Positions 14,916-17,385 of a DNA stretch of 17,385 nt are shown piece by piece (the first letter of the stretch is position 1; every line of letters starts with the position of its first letter). Where the stretch lies: NCBI GenBank assembly GCA_030037695.1, contig JASHQF010000094.1, positions 1 through 17,385 on the forward strand. The letters run 5' to 3'. The DNA comes from Thermoplasmata archaeon. Lineage in GTDB: Archaea > Thermoplasmatota > Thermoplasmata > Lutacidiplasmatales > UBA184. Position numbers and translations under genes: made by a program. Below the pieces are notes generated by a model. The model was not told where the DNA came from. It made no database searches and worked only from the letters and a program-made list of their open reading frames with translations.

Positions 14916-15023
14916 GGCCGGGATGGGGTAGCTTGGTTATCCTGGGGGACTGTGGATCCCTCGACCCGGGTTCAAATCGGTAGGAGGGCCCTCCCCTCCT
15001 CCGTGAGAGTCTCGGTCCCGGCC
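14916..15023 (+). tRNA. tRNA-His (GTG) interrupted by a T-loop intron
   Basis: Acceptor strands are 14917-14923 (GCCGGGA) and 15016-15022 (TCCCGGC), all seven pairs Watson-Crick. G-1 (14916) faces C73 (15023), the identity pair of histidine tRNA. The D-arm region (14926-14943) includes GGTT. The anticodon stem 14945-14949/14957-14961 closes a seven-base loop with anticodon GTG at 14952-14954. The T stem is 14966-14970 with 15011-15015 (one G-T pair), and the T loop TTCAAA plus T is completed only after removing 14977-15009. The mature RNA would be 75 bases including G-1. CCA is not encoded. The 3' end is six bases from the stop of the convergent HAD gene. Confidence 0.92.
14977..15009 (+). 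other. 33-base tRNA intron at position 59/60 with a bulge-helix-bulge
   Basis: Exon-intron pairing gives a canonical 3-4-3 motif. The T stem is the outer helix; the central helix pairs 14971-14974 (TTCA) with 15004-15007 (TGAG), one pair being T-G; the bulges are 14975-14977 (AAT) and 15008-15010 (AGT). The inner helix pairs 14978-14980 with 15001-15003, then 14982-14988 (AGGAGGG) with 14994-15000 (CCCTCCT), with T14981 unpaired and a five-base loop. Cutting each bulge after its second base removes exactly 14977-15009 and restores the T loop. From sequence identity alone the ends could slide by up to two bases; the bulge geometry selects this register. Confidence 0.88.
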
Positions 15024-15028
15024 CTACC

Positions 15029-15820
15029 TCAGCCGTGGCGACGCCGACGGCCCCGATCGGGGGTCGAGGTGTGGGCAGGGGCCCGCGCGAGGATCCGCTC
15101 GAGCCGTTCGGGAAGCTCGCTCAGCTTGTAGTCGGCCCAGGTCGCCCCCCACCCTTCGAGATCCTTCGGCGTGAGCGCCCAGCCTGGCAGGGCGCAGGCA
15201 CGTCCGATCGCGACGACCTCAGGATTCTCGCGAGCGACCTCCATGTCGAACCGCGAGTCCCCGACGAGGAAGAACCGGGCCCCCGGGTACCGCCGGCGGT
15301 ACTCGGCGAGATGCTCGCGCTTCGTGCCGTCCAGCGATCCCAGGACCCCCTCGAACCAGTACCGCAGGCCCTCGCGCTCGAGGATCAGCTCGGCCATCTC
15401 GGTCTCCGCGCCGGTCGTGACGGCCAGGGTCCACCGTGCCGCGGCGAGACGCTTCAGGAGCTTGGGGACCTCGGGGAACGGTTTCGCTTGGGCGTACGCC
15501 TCGGTGATCTTCCGTCGATGGAACGTCACCGCGGCGCTCGCGCGCAGGGGCGGGGGGGCCTCGGGATACAGCTGGGCGAGCTGCGCCTCGAACGGCATCC
15601 CGGTCGTCGCGAGATAGTGGACCCGGGCCTCCTCGGGCTCCGTGCCGAACGCGCTGTGCATCACGTCGGCGGCGACCTCGCTGATCCGGCCGAGGTCGTC
15701 CAGCAGCGTCCCGTCCAGGTCGAACAGCACGACCCCCCGGTCCACCGTCCGCGGGTCCGGCGGCGCGACCCCGGGGGGTCGGGGCACGATCGGTTCCGGT
15801 GGGGGGGTACCTCGGGCCAT
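15029..15820 (-). CDS. HAD-superfamily phosphatase (phosphoglycolate phosphatase-like)
   Basis: The product has 263 aa with all four HAD motifs: I, Asp34-Leu-Asp36-Gly-Thr, which carries the nucleophilic and acid/base Asp; II, the Thr in LAVTTGAETEM; III, the Lys in GTKREHL; and IV, GDSRFDMEVA with the metal-binding Asp. A helical cap lies between motifs I and II, as in the Gph/beta-phosphoglucomutase subfamily. The ATG at 15820 is preferred. The frame stays open further upstream, but only into the opposite strand of CoaBC. The first 28 residues are Pro-rich and may be disordered; a start closer to motif I is possible. The substrate is unknown; phosphoglycolate or a sugar phosphate is likely from family knowledge. 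Confidence 0.86.
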   Translation of the reverse strand: MARGTPPPEPIVPRPPGVAPPDPRTVDRGVVLFDLDGTLLDDLGRISEVAADVMHSAFGTEPEEARVHYLATTGMPFEAQLAQLYPEAPPPLRASAAVTFHRRKITEAYAQAKPFPEVPKLLKRLAAARWTLAVTTGAETEMAELILEREGLRYWFEGVLGSLDGTKREHLAEYRRRYPGARFFLVGDSRFDMEVARENPEVVAIGRACALPGWALTPKDLEGWGATWADYKLSELPERLERILARAPAHTSTPDRGRRRRHG

Positions 15821-15903
15821 GGGAAGAGCCCCGCCCGACCCAGGAGCCGGACCCGACGCCGGATCGCCTGAGGCTCCGCGCATCGGAGCGCCGAGCCCGA
15901 GCC

Positions 15904-15911
15904 CCTTTAAG
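15904..15911 (+). promoter_or_regulatory. TATA-like box in the divergent HAD/coaBC gap
   Basis: CTTTAAGC is the AT-rich core of the 151-base divergent gap. It lies about 61 bases before the coaBC start and 84 before the HAD start. It is nearly palindromic and could be read on either strand. Confidence 0.45.
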
Positions 15912-15971
15912 CCGCGACGCCTCGAGAGGCTCGGCGGCGCGTGGCACCCCGCGCGCCACCGGAGCGCACTG

Positions 15972-17282
15972 TTGCACCCGAGCCGCGCGATCCGTAGCCG
16001 CACCACGCGGCTCCTCGAGGGGCGGCGGGTCCTGCTCGGGGTCTCCGGCTCGATCGCGGCGGTGGAGACCCCCAAGATCGCCCGGGAGCTGATCCGGCAC
16101 GGCGCCGAGGTGTTCGCGGTGATGAGCCCCGAAGCGGGGCGGATCCTCACCCCCGACGCACTGCAGTTCGCGACGGGCCATCCGGCGATCGAGCGACTGA
16201 CGGGCGACGTCGAGCACGTCACCCACCTCGGTCCGGGCCCGGAGCGGGCGGATCTCTACCTGATCGCCCCCGCCACCGCGAACACGATCGCGAAGATCGC
16301 CCACGGGATCGACGACACCGCGGTCACCTCCTGTGCGTCGGTCGCCCTCGGCGGGGGTGTACCGATCCTCCTCGCTCCCGCGATGCACTCGCTGATGGGC
16401 CAGAACCCCGCCGTGCGCGAGAGCCTCGAGAAGCTGCGGGGTTGGGGCGTCGGCGTGCTGTTCGGGCCCTCGACCGAGGGCGAGGAGAAGATCGCCGCCC
16501 CGGACGAGATCGCCGCCGCGGTCCTGCACCGACTCGCGCGGGGACCGTGGGCCGGGCGGAGGGCGGTGGTGATCGGCGGGGCGTCGCGGGAGGCGATCGA
16601 CGCGGTCCGTTCGCTCACGAACGAGAGCTCCGGGGCGACGGCGGTCGCGCTGGCCAGTCAGGCGTACTACCGCGGCGCGGAGGTCGAACTCTGGGCCGGG
16701 GCGGTCTCCGTTCCCGTGCCGAGCTGGCTCACCGTCCACCCGTGGCGCGGGGTGGGGGACCTCCTGGCGCTCGCGCGTCGGCGGCGGTCGGAGCTCGCGC
16801 GAGCCGCCGCCGTGCTGGTCCCCGCGGCGCTCTCCGATTTCCGGGTCGAGCCGCGGCCGGGGAAGATCCGATCCCGAGGCTCCGACCGGCTCGCGCTCGA
16901 ACTCCTGCCCGCGCCGAAGGTCCTCCCCGAACTTCGGCGCCTCGCTCCCGCGCCGACGCTGCTCCTGGGGTACAAGCTCCTCGTCGACGCGGCCCCGGAT
17001 GTCCTCGAGCGGGAAGGCCGAACCCTCGCCGAGGAGTCCGGCGCCGATTGGATCGTCGCCAACGACCGATCGTCGATGGGGGCGGCCGAAACCTCTGCGC
17101 TCGTGCTCCCGCGGGGCGAGCCCCGACGCTGGCTGCGTGGGCCGAAGGACGGGGTCGCGGGGAAGCTGTTGGACGATCTCGGACGGGCGCTCGGCCCCGC
17201 GGCCGGGCGGCCCGGCGCGCCCCGGACGGCGGACCGCCGACGTCGCGCGGGTTCGCCGCGGCCGGCCGCCCGCGCCCGTTAA
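15972..17282 (+). CDS. coaBC: Bifunctional phosphopantothenoylcysteine decarboxylase/phosphopantothenate-cysteine ligase (CoaBC)
   Basis: The product has 436 aa. It makes 4'-phosphopantetheine for coenzyme A in two steps: ligation of cysteine to 4'-phosphopantothenate, then FMN-dependent decarboxylation. The N-terminal CoaC domain (about 18-190) shows GVSGSIAAVETPK (23-35), the candidate catalytic His82 in VEHVTH, PATANTIAKIAHG, and the substrate-clamp motif PAMH (136-139). The C-terminal CoaB domain (about 195-410) shows GGASREAIDAVRSLTNESSG, a GKI motif with Lys298, GYK, and ADWIVAND. A TTG at 15972 is chosen because it yields the short family-like N terminus MHPSRAIRSRTTRLLEGRR; in-frame ATG codons at 15819 and 15642 would add low-complexity residues and overlap the HAD gene. 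The Arg-rich C-terminal tail is a feature of this genome's GC bias. Confidence 0.92.
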   Translation: MHPSRAIRSRTTRLLEGRRVLLGVSGSIAAVETPKIARELIRHGAEVFAVMSPEAGRILTPDALQFATGHPAIERLTGDVEHVTHLGPGPERADLYLIAPATANTIAKIAHGIDDTAVTSCASVALGGGVPILLAPAMHSLMGQNPAVRESLEKLRGWGVGVLFGPSTEGEEKIAAPDEIAAAVLHRLARGPWAGRRAVVIGGASREAIDAVRSLTNESSGATAVALASQAYYRGAEVELWAGAVSVPVPSWLTVHPWRGVGDLLALARRRRSELARAAAVLVPAALSDFRVEPRPGKIRSRGSDRLALELLPAPKVLPELRRLAPAPTLLLGYKLLVDAAPDVLEREGRTLAEESGADWIVANDRSSMGAAETSALVLPRGEPRRWLRGPKDGVAGKLLDDLGRALGPAAGRPGAPRTADRRRRAGSPRPAARAR

Positions 17283-17285
17283 GAG
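17278..17285 (+). promoter_or_regulatory. Candidate TATA box for the terminal gene
   Basis: GTTAAGAG overlaps the coaBC stop codon and ends 31 bases before the ATG at 17317. It would give an almost leaderless transcript for the succinyl-CoA synthetase gene. Confidence 0.35.
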
Positions 17286-17316
17286 ACCGACGCGGGTCCG
17301 CGCCGCGATTCCGACC

Positions 17317-17385
17317 ATGGTGAAGCTCCCGGAGTGGCGTGGCAAGGAGGTCTTTCGCAAGTACGGCGTCCCGACCCCCGCGGGA
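17317..17385 (+). CDS. sucC: Succinyl-CoA synthetase beta subunit, N-terminal fragment (cut by window end)
   Basis: Only 23 codons are inside the window. The peptide MVKLPEWRGKEVFRKYGVPT matches the invariant start of the ADP-forming succinyl-CoA synthetase beta subunit, whose first helix has the pattern Leu, Glu, aromatic, Lys-Glu, Phe, Lys/Arg, Tyr-Gly-Val/Ile-Pro. The enzyme conserves energy by substrate-level phosphorylation in the citric acid cycle, together with an alpha subunit usually encoded downstream. Related ATP-grasp acyl-CoA synthetases share this N terminus and cannot be excluded from so little sequence. Confidence 0.72.
   Translation, partial: MVKLPEWRGKEVFRKYGVPTPAG

Noticed and set aside
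14982..15000. Free-standing hairpin as a rho-independent-like terminator or separate RNA
   Set aside because: The hairpin is fully explained as the inner helix of the tRNA-His intron and has no T-tract after it.
15642..15971. Longer CoaBC start at ATG 15642 or ATG 15819
   Set aside because: It would overlap the HAD gene on the opposite strand, cross the TATA-like box and add Pro/Arg-rich sequence. The TTG at 15972 gives a family-like N terminus.
15219..17360. 713-codon minus-strand frame across coaBC and the HAD gene
   Set aside because: It overlaps two well-supported genes in other frames and is Arg/Pro-rich throughout. It is a GC artefact.
1..17385. CRISPR arrays, insertion sequences, attachment sites, phage or defence genes
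   Set aside because: No regularly spaced direct repeats, transposase, integrase or inverted terminal repeats were seen. The repeats found are protein-level units in AglB.

Overview
The window is a very GC-rich, gene-dense stretch of archaeal chromosome, most likely from a high-GC member of the Thermoplasmatota (Euryarchaeota in the older sense). The archaeal assignment rests on an AglB-type oligosaccharyltransferase with the WWDYG motif, an 88-residue archaeal elongation factor 1-beta preceded by the usual small zinc-ribbon partner, a CoaBC of archaeal type, TATA-like boxes about 25-35 bases before several starts, and a tRNA gene carrying a bulge-helix-bulge intron. The order within Thermoplasmatota is inference and was not tested by any search.

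Layout. Positions 95-7524 hold a surface-glycosylation pair: a giant AglB (2205 aa) whose catalytic part (about the first 750 residues) is followed by about 1400 residues of beta-sandwich repeats full of N-glycosylation sequons and a C-terminal membrane anchor. It overlaps by ATGA with a secreted, single-anchor surface protein. Positions 7556-9006 hold a translation cluster (zinc-ribbon protein, aEF-1beta) followed by a YdjM/DUF457-type membrane hydrolase. Its promoter lies inside the end of the previous gene. Positions 9003-11878, on the minus strand, hold a beta-hydroxyacid dehydrogenase, a two-cluster ferredoxin, an aldo/keto reductase coupled to an unrecognised 96-aa protein, and a GYD-domain protein. 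An alpha/beta hydrolase with Thr at the nucleophile position lies on the plus strand (11999-12820). A thioredoxin and an eIF-2B-like protein form a minus-strand pair (12861-14065). A 49-aa zinc-ribbon protein (+) and a four-helix membrane protein (-) follow.

Positions 14916-15023 carry the most striking item: a tRNA-His(GTG) gene with the archaeal G-1:C73 pair, interrupted in the T loop (59/60) by a 33-base intron that folds into a complete 3-4-3 bulge-helix-bulge. After it come a HAD phosphatase (-), divergent CoaBC (+, coenzyme A synthesis), and the first 23 codons of a succinyl-CoA synthetase beta subunit (+) running off the end.

No insertion sequence, CRISPR array, phage gene or defence island was seen. 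No gene-free gap exceeds about 200 bases. Many long ORFs in other frames are by-products of the high GC content and were left out.
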